Made by a program: the position numbers and the translations under genes | In this document: one piece after another, positions 45,366 to 52,732 of the stretch | Layout of the letters: the number at the start of each line of letters is the position of its first letter | Position numbering within the stretch: the stretch's first letter is position 1 | The notes under the pieces: model-generated | Database searches by the model: none | Seen by the model: only the letters and a program-made list of their open reading frames with translations | Told to the model about the DNA's origin: nothing | Assembly: GCF_041821145.1 (NCBI RefSeq) | Contig: NZ_JBGUBC010000002.1 | Span: forward strand, 124,001-188,000 | Source: Halopenitus sp041821145 | GTDB lineage: Archaea; Halobacteriota; Halobacteria; Halobacteriales; Haloferacaceae | Direction: 5' to 3' | Length of the DNA: 64,000 bases

Positions 45366-45616
45366 TCCCGGGTGGAGAACCCGTTGAGACACGAATCCGA
45401 ATCGGCGATCGACTACCACTGGACCGGCTTTCGATCGGCGTGTGGCTATTCTATTGGGTTACTTGTCCATATTCCATCTGATAAAAACCATCATCAGTCA
45501 ATTAGACGATGTGATTGCCGCGACCGCGCCGTCGCGTTCGATCCACGACGCAGTAGCGCGGCACCGTCGTCAGTGCTTTCAGAAGCTATTTATCGCCATC
45601 ATCCGGATCGCTGATA
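45366..45616. other. Aldolase upstream region
   Basis: About 250 nt, AT-richer than its flanks. It contains the core promoter at 45582-45595 and an isolated TTGTCCA half-site at 45463-45469 without its partner arm. No ORF worth calling. Confidence 0.4.
45582..45595 (+). promoter_or_regulatory. Aldolase operon core promoter
   Basis: GAAGCTATTTATCG, centred about 27 nt before the aldolase ATG. Identical over 14 bases to the uxuA core promoter. Confidence 0.65.
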
Positions 45617-46615
45617 ATGCCGTATCATCGCGGAAGCGAGCTCGCTCACGTCTACGCGGACGCACGGTCGAACGGTTACGGGTACGTCGCAAGCAATGTC
45701 ACCCATCCCGACATCGCTGCCGGGCTCGTACGTGGTGCCCGGGCGGTCGATTCGGATCTGGTCGCCCAGATCAAACGCGACACCGCCGAGTACTTCGGCG
45801 ATGGCGACGTCGCGGCGGGACTTGAAGTCCTCACGACCCAGCTTCGGGCGATCGCGGACGACGAGGGCGTCGGCGTCTTCTGTAACGTCGATCACGTTGC
45901 GGCCGACGACGATGAACTCCTTACGGCGGCGATCGAGTCCGGGAATCCGTCCTCCGTGATGGTCGACGCCTCCGACCGATCCTTCGAGGAGAACGTCGAG
46001 CGGACCGCCGCCGTCGTCGACCGGATCGACGACCAAGGGGCCGACCTCCTCGTAGAGGCGGAACTGGGAACGATCGCAGGCACCGAAAGTGGCGAGACGA
46101 CGACGGAGGCGTTCTACACCGACCCCGAGGAGGCCGTCGAGTTCGTGGAGCGGACGGGCTGTGATCTGCTTGCGGTATCGATCGGGACCGAACACGGCGT
46201 CTCGAAGGGCCGGGATCTCGACCTCCGAGTCGACCTTGCCGCCGAGATCGACGAGGCGCTTCGCGCGAACGGCCACGAGGTACCCCTCGTCGTCCACGGA
46301 TCCTCCGGATTGACTGCCGATCAGGTGTCCGCGCTCATGGAGACCGGTGTCTGCAAGCTCAACACCAACACGCGCTATCAATACGAGTACGCCAGGACCG
46401 CCTGCGATTTCTATCACGATCACGTCGACGCCATTCGCCCGCCCGAGGCGGTCGAAGACGACCGCGAGACGTTCTTCTCGGGGGCGGAGTGGTCCCCGAA
46501 CAAGGCCGAGTTCAACCCGCAGGTCGTCGGCGAGGAGATCCGGTCGCGAATCGCGGACGTCTACGGCGAACTCGCGGCGGTCTCGGGTAGCGCGGGGGAG
46601 AGCCGATATGTCTGA
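45617..46615 (+). CDS. Class II fructose-bisphosphate-type aldolase
   Basis: A 332-residue zinc aldolase of the FbaA/GatY/KbaY superfamily. The three zinc histidines are in VFCNVDHVAADDD, SIGTEHGVSKG and LVVHGSSGLTAD. Glu in VEAELGTIAGTESG is the conserved acidic residue of the ribulose-bisphosphate-type fold, and CKLNTNTRYQYEYA is the phosphate loop. It cleaves or condenses a phosphorylated sugar to DHAP plus an aldehyde. Followed by a 36-codon micro-ORF and an FGGY kinase with overlapping starts, so aldolase and kinase form one operon, as in tagatose, fuculose or xylulose catabolism. The substrate is unknown. Confidence 0.88.
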   Translation: MPYHRGSELAHVYADARSNGYGYVASNVTHPDIAAGLVRGARAVDSDLVAQIKRDTAEYFGDGDVAAGLEVLTTQLRAIADDEGVGVFCNVDHVAADDDELLTAAIESGNPSSVMVDASDRSFEENVERTAAVVDRIDDQGADLLVEAELGTIAGTESGETTTEAFYTDPEEAVEFVERTGCDLLAVSIGTEHGVSKGRDLDLRVDLAAEIDEALRANGHEVPLVVHGSSGLTADQVSALMETGVCKLNTNTRYQYEYARTACDFYHDHVDAIRPPEAVEDDRETFFSGAEWSPNKAEFNPQVVGEEIRSRIADVYGELAAVSGSAGESRYV

Positions 46616-46718
46616 ACGGAGGAAGACGAAGATCCGAATGCGTGAACCAACGGATGCTGGCAAACGCGAAGCGACGGAGGCTAGCAAGCGTGAAGCGTTG
46701 GAGGACGGCGATCGATGA
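46608..46718 (+). CDS. 36-residue micro-ORF bridging aldolase and kinase
   Basis: Its ATG lies inside the aldolase stop (8-nt overlap) and its TGA overlaps the kinase ATG (ATGA), so it fills the 99-nt gap exactly. The peptide is highly charged and unusually Lys/Arg-rich, with an imperfect eight-residue repeat (AGKREATE/ASKREALE). It could be a coupling peptide or a decayed gene end. No family is recognisable. Confidence 0.45.
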   Translation: MSERRKTKIRMREPTDAGKREATEASKREALEDGDR

Positions 46719-48265
46719 GTTCCTACCTACTCGGACTCGACGCCGGCTTGACACGCACGAAGGCCGTGGTGTTCACCTCCGACGGCGATGTCGTCGCCCA
46801 GGGGGGACGGGACACGCCCGTCAACCGGCCCGAACCGGACCATCGGGAGGTCGATCTCGAGTCCCTCTGGGAGGCGGTCGCCTCCACGATCCGCACGACG
46901 CTTGACGACGGGGACATCGATCCCACGGACGTCGCCGCCGTCGGCGTCTCCGCCCACGGTCACGGGCTCTACGCGCTCGATGCCGACGGCGAGCCGGTAC
47001 GTCCGGGCATCAAATCCACCGATAGCCGCGCCACCGATCTCCTCGCGGAGTGGAAGGCGGACGGCACCGCGGAACGGATCCGCGAACGGTTGGGATATGC
47101 CCCGTTCGCCGGCGACCCGATCAGCCTGCTGGCGTGGCTCGAACGCCACGAACCGGACGCTTACGACCGCATCGATCGGGTGCTGTTCTGTAAGGATTAC
47201 CTCAAGTACCGTCTCACCGATCACGTTCGTACCGACGAGATGGAGGCAAGCGTCTTCGAGAACCCCCGAACCGACGAATATGACTCGGAGGCGCTCGAGG
47301 CGGCCGGGATCGGATCGTGTCTCGATGCACTTCCCGAGGTCGTCGAAAGCTGGAAGTCATGTGGGGAGGTCACCCCCGCGGCAGCCGACGCCACCGGACT
47401 CGCGGAGGGGACGCCCGTCGCGTCGGGGCTCCACGACGTTGGCGCGACCGCGCTCGGAACCGGGACGTACGGCCCGGGACAGGGCGTACTCATCGTCGGC
47501 ACTTGGGGCCAGAGTATCGTCGTCCTCGACGAAGAAATGGCGGCGACCACCGGTGACGCCGACGGGAGCACGGACGCGACCGCGCCGGGACTCACCAGAC
47601 GCTATCTCGACGGCAAGCGACTCCGATACAAAGGCAATCGTTCGGCCGCGGCCTGCGTCGACTGGTTCGTCGAGGAGGTCGGCCGCGAGTGGCACGAGCG
47701 GGCCGACCGGGAGGACGTGAGTCGATATACGATATACGACCGGCTCGTCGAGTCCGTTCCGGCCGGCGCGGAGGGGCTCCTGTTTCATCCGTATCTCGAC
47801 GGCTCGACGGACGATCCCACCGACCGCGGCGGGTTCTACGGTTTGACGACCGAACATACGAAAGAGGACATGCTACGGGCGGTCTACGAGGGCGTGGCGA
47901 TCTCCCAGGCCGCACGGCTCGCGGAGTTGGAGCCGGTCGAGGGGCTCGCCGACGTCCGGTTGGCCGGCGGCGGCGCACGAAGTGAGGTCTGGAGCGATGT
48001 CTTCGCCGCGGCCCTCGATCGGGAGACGATCGTCCCCCAGGGGAGCGAAGCGGGCGCTCGCGGAGCCGCTATCTGTGCTGGGATCGCGGCTGGAATCCAT
48101 CCCGACCATCGGACCGCCACTGATCGGATGGTGGACATCGACCGCCGACACGACTCCGACCCTGCGACGGCGGCGATCTACCGTGAGCGGCGTGAGATAT
48201 TCGAGACGGCGTTGGACGCGATACGACCGATATGGAAACGCCTAAGCGACACGAACCGACCATGA
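46715..48265 (+). CDS. FGGY family carbohydrate kinase
   Basis: A 516-residue sugar kinase of the FGGY/actin fold. N-terminal phosphate motif LLGLDAGLTRTKAVVFTSDG; substrate region GVSAHGHGLYALDADG; C-terminal signature LRAVYEGVAISQAARLAEL and adenosine motif VRLAGGGARSEVWSDVFA. The sequence reads closest to the L-xylulose kinase (LyxK) and erythritol kinase branch. It would phosphorylate a ketose or polyol before the adjacent class II aldolase cleaves it. The start overlaps the micro-ORF stop; the dehydrogenase starts 6 nt after its stop. Confidence 0.9.
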   Translation: MSSYLLGLDAGLTRTKAVVFTSDGDVVAQGGRDTPVNRPEPDHREVDLESLWEAVASTIRTTLDDGDIDPTDVAAVGVSAHGHGLYALDADGEPVRPGIKSTDSRATDLLAEWKADGTAERIRERLGYAPFAGDPISLLAWLERHEPDAYDRIDRVLFCKDYLKYRLTDHVRTDEMEASVFENPRTDEYDSEALEAAGIGSCLDALPEVVESWKSCGEVTPAAADATGLAEGTPVASGLHDVGATALGTGTYGPGQGVLIVGTWGQSIVVLDEEMAATTGDADGSTDATAPGLTRRYLDGKRLRYKGNRSAAACVDWFVEEVGREWHERADREDVSRYTIYDRLVESVPAGAEGLLFHPYLDGSTDDPTDRGGFYGLTTEHTKEDMLRAVYEGVAISQAARLAELEPVEGLADVRLAGGGARSEVWSDVFAAALDRETIVPQGSEAGARGAAICAGIAAGIHPDHRTATDRMVDIDRRHDSDPATAAIYRERREIFETALDAIRPIWKRLSDTNRP

Positions 48266-48271
48266 TACCTG

Positions 48272-49312
48272 ATGGTTGAAACCCGATGTCTGCTGTGTGG
48301 GGACCCACAACAGCCGAGCGAGTATATGCACGAGTCGGCGAGCGCTCTCGAGGAGTACGGGGTCGAGATCGACCGGATGGAGTGGAACGGCGACCTCGAT
48401 GCAGCCGCGTTCCGCGACGTGACCATGGACATGGAACAGCGGGGTCCGAACGATTACGACGCAAGCGGGATCGTCGACAACGTTGGGGACGCCACGATGC
48501 TCGTCGTCCACAAGGCTCCCGTCTCCAGAGCCGTCCTCGAGGCGGGCGAAAATCTCGAGGTCGTCGCCGCTGCCCGCGGCGGGGTCGAGAACGTCGACCT
48601 TGAGGCGGCCGACGATCACGGGGTTACCGTGTTGCACGCCCCGGGACGCAACGCGAACGCCGTCTCCGATTACGCCGTCTCCTTTGGACTTGCGGCCCAC
48701 CGTCGGATCCCCGAGTTCGTCGAGACGACCGGCAGCGGGGAGTGGAACCTGGAGTTCGACCCGTCCGGACTGCCTCGCGACGTCGAACACCTGACCGTCG
48801 GCGTCGTTGGATTCGGAAACATCGGCCGCAAGGTCGCCACACGCTGGAACGGCTTTGGCCCCGAGGTGGTAGCCTACGATCCCTACGTCGATGACGACGT
48901 GATCCACGACCAGGGCGCACGATCGGTCTCCCTGGAGGAGCTCCTCGAGGAATCGGACGTCGTGACGCTTCACGTCAGACTCACCGAGGAGACGAGCCAC
49001 ATGATGGGAACGCCGGAGTTCGATCGGATGGACGAGGATGCGCTGCTCGTCAACACCGCCCGCGGTGGGCTCGTTGACACCGACGCGCTCGTCGATGCGC
49101 TCCAGTCCGAATCGATCGGCGGTGCCGCACTCGACGTCTTCGAGCAGGAACCGCTACCGGAGGGTCACCCGCTGTTGTCCCTTTCGAACGTCCGACTGTC
49201 GCCACACACGGCCGGCTCCACTCGCGACGCGGTGCTTAACGGCTCGCGGATCGTCACCGAGGATCTGATTGCGATCCTGGACGACGACGAGCCGGAGAAC
49301 AGAGTCGTCTGA
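48272..49312 (+). CDS. 2-hydroxyacid dehydrogenase (PGDH-like)
   Basis: A 346-residue NAD-dependent dehydrogenase. Nucleotide motif VGVVGFGNIGRKVATRW; catalytic Arg in NTARGGLVD, Glu in LDVFEQEPLP and His in LSPHTAGSTRD. The extended N-terminal region (QRGPNDYDASGIVDNVGDATML) marks the subgroup often found in sugar-acid operons rather than true serine-biosynthesis SerA (no ACT domain). Last gene of the aldolase-kinase operon. Confidence 0.9.
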   Translation: MVETRCLLCGDPQQPSEYMHESASALEEYGVEIDRMEWNGDLDAAAFRDVTMDMEQRGPNDYDASGIVDNVGDATMLVVHKAPVSRAVLEAGENLEVVAAARGGVENVDLEAADDHGVTVLHAPGRNANAVSDYAVSFGLAAHRRIPEFVETTGSGEWNLEFDPSGLPRDVEHLTVGVVGFGNIGRKVATRWNGFGPEVVAYDPYVDDDVIHDQGARSVSLEELLEESDVVTLHVRLTEETSHMMGTPEFDRMDEDALLVNTARGGLVDTDALVDALQSESIGGAALDVFEQEPLPEGHPLLSLSNVRLSPHTAGSTRDAVLNGSRIVTEDLIAILDDDEPENRVV

Positions 49313-49339
49313 TCCGAGCGAAGAAACGAACGACTCGAC

Positions 49340-49645
49340 TTACAGTTCGAGTTCGGTCGCGTCCTCGACCTCAAATCGGACGATTTCGGGATCGTCGGCG
49401 AGCAACTCCGGCAGCTTCGCCTCGAACGTTTGAAAGTGGTCGGTTTCGGTGTGCGACTCGAAGGCCGCCGCGTCCTCGTACCGCTCGATAAACCGAAGCG
49501 TGTTCTCCGCGGCGAGGTCCGTCGTCGCGTGATAGGTTATCGTGCCCGGTTCCTCGCGAGTGTGTTCGACGAGAGTCCGAGCGGCCGCTATCGCCTCCGT
49601 TCGTCGATCAGGATCGATGGGGAAGGATGCATGCACGACGATCAT
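49340..49645 (-). CDS. Antibiotic biosynthesis monooxygenase (ABM) domain protein
   Basis: A 101-residue dimeric alpha/beta-barrel protein of the ABM/YgiN type. It starts at MIVVHASFPIDPDRRTEAI; an 80-residue upstream extension in frame overlaps intergenic DNA and is discounted. Family pattern: REEPGTITYHATTDL, FIERYEDAAAFESHTETDHF. Such proteins act on quinones or haem-like substrates or protect against reactive aldehydes; no specific substrate can be inferred. Confidence 0.9.
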   Translation of the reverse strand: MIVVHASFPIDPDRRTEAIAAARTLVEHTREEPGTITYHATTDLAAENTLRFIERYEDAAAFESHTETDHFQTFEAKLPELLADDPEIVRFEVEDATELEL

Positions 49646-49718
49646 GAGTCCGGATCGCGGATCGGTATCGAGGGTCAAAATAACCAGGATATCGGCGATC
49701 GGTTCGGCATACCTGCGA

Positions 49719-50468
49719 TCACGGACGAAACACCCACCCCTCCGCGAGGCGTTCGGCTCCGTAGCCGAGCGTGTCGAGGCGATCGCGGAGCCAGTCCACC
49801 TCGTAGTCGGTCCCTCCGGCGTCGACGACGTGGGGTTCGAAATACACCGTTGGCCGATGGGTCTCGATCGTCTCGGCAGCACCCTCGAGCACTTCGCGAC
49901 CGAATCCCTCGACGTCGATCTTGAGGTGGTCCGGTGGGGGGGCTTCGACGTCGTCCAGCCGCACGATCGGGACGGTCGTCGTCTCCGTCACGTCAGCGGT
50001 CCACGCCGCCGCGTTTCCCGGACGAAACGATCCGAGTTCGTCGTAACTCGACCGGTGGAACGTTGCAGTTCCCGTCTCGTCGCCGACACCCTCCGTGCGG
50101 ACGGTCACGCGGTCCTCGAAGCTGTTGCACGCGACGTTCTGCCGGAGGTGTTCGACCACTCGTGGGTCCGGCTCGAATGCGATGACTCGGACGTCAGGGC
50201 GGGTCGCAGCCGCGGCAAGCGTGTAGACGCCGGTGTTTGCACCCACGTCGTAGACCACTTCCGCCGGACCGAGCCCCGAACACAACGCCTCCAGCAGCTC
50301 GTCTCGACAGTGGCGCGGCAGCGGCTCGTAACTTCGAAACCGGACACCTGCGGCGCGTTTTGGTGACGCCCATATCTCGTGCTCGTGGTTCAGATCGTTG
50401 AGACGGTAGTAGGATCGGTAGGCAGCATCGATGATCGCCTGCCGCGCACACGCGATGATCGAGGCCAC
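49719..50468 (-). CDS. FkbM family SAM methyltransferase
   Basis: A 249-residue methyltransferase. SAM motif I is VVYDVGANTGVYTLAAAATR, followed by the acidic motif II (VIAFEPDPRVVEHL) and LKIDVEGFGREVLEGAAET. FkbM enzymes methylate hydroxyl groups, often on glycans. The GTG start at 50468 keeps it clear of the upstream rhodanese; an ATG at 50507 would overlap that gene by 31 nt. The N-terminal helix resembles that of glycan-modifying FkbM proteins. Confidence 0.85.
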   Translation of the reverse strand: MASIIACARQAIIDAAYRSYYRLNDLNHEHEIWASPKRAAGVRFRSYEPLPRHCRDELLEALCSGLGPAEVVYDVGANTGVYTLAAAATRPDVRVIAFEPDPRVVEHLRQNVACNSFEDRVTVRTEGVGDETGTATFHRSSYDELGSFRPGNAAAWTADVTETTTVPIVRLDDVEAPPPDHLKIDVEGFGREVLEGAAETIETHRPTVYFEPHVVDAGGTDYEVDWLRDRLDTLGYGAERLAEGWVFRP

Positions 50469-50476
50469 GGAGTTGA

Positions 50477-50797
50477 CTACTCCTCGGTTTCGAGATCGCC
50501 GTCCCACGCCCGATAGCCGCCCTCCATGCTGGCGATCCGCGCGTCATCGTCGACCCCCTCGAAGCTTTTGATGAGTTTGGCGGCCTGGATCGACGACTGA
50601 CCGATGGGACAGACGACAACGATCTCCTCGTTCCAGTCGTATTCGCCGACGCGACGGGGAAGTTCGGCCATCGGAATGTTGATCGCACCCGGAATGTGGC
50701 CGTCGGCGTACTGGGGTGGATTGCGGATGTCGACGATCTGGACGTCGTCGTCCTCGAGTTCCTCCTCGACCTCCTCGGGGGTGACTTCCTCGACCAT
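50477..50797 (-). CDS. Rhodanese-like sulfurtransferase
   Basis: A single 106-residue rhodanese domain. It has the N-terminal VTPEEVEEELEDDDVQIVD, the substrate loop RNPPQYADGHIPGAINIP and the active-site loop VVCPIGQSSIQAA with its Cys. It carries sulfane sulfur for thiolation of tRNA or of ubiquitin-like SAMP proteins. It starts 49 nt after the JAMM protease stop and just before the FkbM gene, in one run of minus-strand genes. Confidence 0.92.
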   Translation of the reverse strand: MVEEVTPEEVEEELEDDDVQIVDIRNPPQYADGHIPGAINIPMAELPRRVGEYDWNEEIVVVCPIGQSSIQAAKLIKSFEGVDDDARIASMEGGYRAWDGDLETEE

Positions 50798-50846
50798 GGT
50801 CCATCCTGGGACGTCACTGCCTAACCCGTTTCGGGTCGGGCAGCGT

Positions 50847-51329
50847 TCACCGCCTTCCGGGAGTTCCGGCCATCCCCGCGGAGCCGACGGCGACCGTCTC
50901 CTGTTCGAATGTGGTATCATCACCTCGCCAACGCCAGGACCCCACGAACGGCTGGCCGTCGAGTGCACAGATCACGTAGGAATGATCGGGCCAGGTGGCC
51001 CGTTCCGCGTCGGTCTCGCTTGGGTGAGGCGGCCCGTTTGGGTGGGAGTGGTAGAATCCGACGACCTCGTGTCCCGATGCCTCTACCGTCTCGATGATCT
51101 CGAACAACTCCTCGGGATCGATCAGATAGCGAGTCCGTGGCCTCTCGGCGGCGTTCTCGGTCGGGTACGTCTCCGTCACGACGCTTCGATCTCGTTGACC
51201 GTCCCGGTCGCCCCGATCTCCCCGATCCGGGTCGGAGTCACCGACGAGCACGCCGCACCTCTCCTCGTCGCCCCCATCGTAGGCGTGATTAACGACGTCG
51301 TCGTAGGCACTTCGGGTGAACTCGATCAC
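50847..51329 (-). CDS. JAMM/MPN+ metalloprotease (desampylase-like)
   Basis: A 160-residue Mov34/MPN protein with a full zinc-protease signature: Glu in DEERCGVLVG and FYHSHPNGPPHPSETD (H-x-H-x10-D). Archaeal members (HvJAMM1 in Haloferax) remove the ubiquitin-like SAMPs from proteins. It starts at a GTG overlapping the stop of the preceding small ORF (GTGA). The neighbouring rhodanese could supply sulfur to the same system. Confidence 0.93.
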   Translation of the reverse strand: MIEFTRSAYDDVVNHAYDGGDEERCGVLVGDSDPDRGDRGDRDGQRDRSVVTETYPTENAAERPRTRYLIDPEELFEIIETVEASGHEVVGFYHSHPNGPPHPSETDAERATWPDHSYVICALDGQPFVGSWRWRGDDTTFEQETVAVGSAGMAGTPGRR

Positions 51330-51538
51330 GATCGGCGTCCCTCCATCCGGATCTCGACGGTGCTCTCCGATCGCACGTGATCCATCGGACTTCGAATTCG
51401 ACGCGTCTCACGGCTGTCCACCGTGATCGGTTCGGTTGGGACGTCGACCCGATCGGTTCCACGCGTGGGGTCTGCCCTGTCCCGATCGGCGAATCCGCGA
51501 TCGTTGTCGACGTAACTCGTCCACACCGGCGTCATCAT
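51326..51538 (-). CDS. Small hypothetical protein upstream of JAMM
   Basis: An ORF of 70 codons from the ATG at 51538 (79 from a TTG at 51565), acidic/Arg-rich and of no known family. Its TGA overlaps the JAMM GTG by 4 nt, which suggests coupled translation. It could also be the leader of the operon rather than a stable protein. Confidence 0.45.
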   Translation of the reverse strand: MMTPVWTSYVDNDRGFADRDRADPTRGTDRVDVPTEPITVDSRETRRIRSPMDHVRSESTVEIRMEGRRS

Positions 51539-51697
51539 GTCGTCGATGTTCGACTGGACGCCCAATAGGGTTTCCTACCGAACGGGCGGGGGTAACGACT
51601 CTCACTCGACGGGCGTGGGAGGTCAGCAGTTCGGAAACTGAACGTCCTCCGGTTTTTGACCCCAACGTTGGTAGTGCCACGTATCCTACCGTTCGTC

Positions 51698-52327
51698 ATG
51701 CCAACCGTAACGCCGTTTCAGGAACACACCGAACGATACGAAGGGTGGTTTGAGAAGTACGACGATGCCTATCGTTCCGAACTGGAGGCGTTGGATCGAC
51801 TCGTGCCGGCAACCGGGCGGGGGATCGAGATCGGCGTCGGAAGTGGTCGGTTCGCCGCCCCTCTCGGGTTGGATGTCGGGATCGATCCGGCCGGAGAAAT
51901 GCTCGAACTGGCTCGCGATCGCGACATCGAGGTGGCCAAAGGCGTCGCCGAGCGGCTCCCCGTTCGGGACGAAAGCTTCGATACTGCGTTACTCGTAACG
52001 ACGATATGTTTCGTCGACGACATTCCTCGAACGTTATCCGAAGCCGATCGTATCCTCACACCCTCGGGAAGTCTCGTGATCGGATATATCGACAAAAACA
52101 GTCCCGTCGGACAGATATATCAGGAGAAAAAGAAAACGAATCCGTTCTATGAGGATGCGAGATTCGTCTCGACGGAGGGGCTCATCGAACGTCTCGAGGC
52201 GGCTGGATTCACCGACTTCGAGTTCGTCCAGACCATCTATCAGTGGATCGAGGAGATGGATGGTCTCGAACCCGTCGAGGAGGGATACGGTGACGGTTCT
52301 TTCGTCGGGATCAAAGCGTCCCGATAG
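51698..52327 (+). CDS. Class I SAM-dependent methyltransferase
   Basis: A 209-residue small-molecule methyltransferase of the UbiE/Methyltransf_11 type. Motif I: GRGIEIGVGSGRFAAPL with acidic end GIDPAGEM; motif II: DESFDTALLVTTICFVDDIP; post-motif RILTPSGSLVIGYIDKNS. It starts at MPTVTPFQEHTERYEGWF. The substrate is unknown. Divergent from the JAMM run and followed by IS-related repeats. Confidence 0.88.
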   Translation: MPTVTPFQEHTERYEGWFEKYDDAYRSELEALDRLVPATGRGIEIGVGSGRFAAPLGLDVGIDPAGEMLELARDRDIEVAKGVAERLPVRDESFDTALLVTTICFVDDIPRTLSEADRILTPSGSLVIGYIDKNSPVGQIYQEKKKTNPFYEDARFVSTEGLIERLEAAGFTDFEFVQTIYQWIEEMDGLEPVEEGYGDGSFVGIKASR

Positions 52328-52356
52328 CGATTTCGGTGATCATCGAACGCGGTTTA

Positions 52357-52494
52357 CCTAACCGCAGGCGCTAAGGCCCCTTCCTCAACGACCGAGCGGA
52401 GCGAGGTCGTAGGGAGGGGATACAGCCTAACCGCAGGCGCTAAGGCCCCTTCCTCAACGACCGAGCGGAGCGAAGTCGTAGGGAGGGGATACAG
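52357..52494 (+). repeat. Two tandem 69-bp copies of an IS200/IS605-type right-end hairpin
   Basis: Units at 52357-52425 and 52426-52494 differ at one base. Each contains CCCCTTCCT...AGGGAGGGG arms around ACGACC/GGTCGT, the layout of the structured right end / omega-RNA scaffold of haloarchaeal TnpB elements. They differ in sequence from the TnpB element next door and have no tnpB of their own. The downstream hairpin of the intact element is at 53920-53962. Confidence 0.7.
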
Positions 52495-52562
52495 CGCCGT
52501 CATCGTCTTTCATCAATGCGATACTGCCGGCCCGCAGGCCCACGCTATCAGTAGCTTTTTGT

Positions 52563-52581
52563 GTATCTACGAGGTAGATAC
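52563..52581. repeat. Left-end inverted repeat of the TnpB element
   Basis: GTATCTAC-gag-GTAGATAC, perfect arms, 5 nt before the DUF2080 ATG. It could be the TnpA-recognised left-end hairpin or an operator for the DUF2080 gene. Confidence 0.5.
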
Positions 52582-52586
52582 TCCCA

Positions 52587-52730
52587 ATGGATCGGTACGA
52601 GGTCGAAGGACACGAAGTCCTCGAAACAGAAGCCAAACGATCCGGCAACGGCGCGCACGTCTACGTCCCGAAAGCGTGGGCCGGTGCAACCGTCAAGGTC
52701 GTTCGCGTCACCGATCCATCCGACGAGTAG
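52587..52730 (+). CDS. DUF2080 family transposase-associated protein
   Basis: A 47-residue protein (MDRYEVEGHEVLETEAKRSG start, NGAHVYVPKAWAGATVKVVR centre) of the family encoded just before haloarchaeal tnpB genes. It has an AbrB/SpoVT-like small beta pattern, so it may act as a DNA-binding regulator. Its TAG ends 2 nt before the tnpB ATG. Confidence 0.85.
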   Translation: MDRYEVEGHEVLETEAKRSGNGAHVYVPKAWAGATVKVVRVTDPSDE

Positions 52731-52732
52731 GT

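Noticed and set aside
45463..45469. TTGTCCA half-site before the aldolase as a fourth IclR operator
   Set aside because: The second arm after a 7-bp spacer does not match TGGACAA, so there is no palindrome here.
52559..52732. N-terminal extension of the TnpB frame
   Set aside because: This stretch encodes DUF2080 in another frame. TnpB starts at the ATG at 52733, just after the DUF2080 stop.
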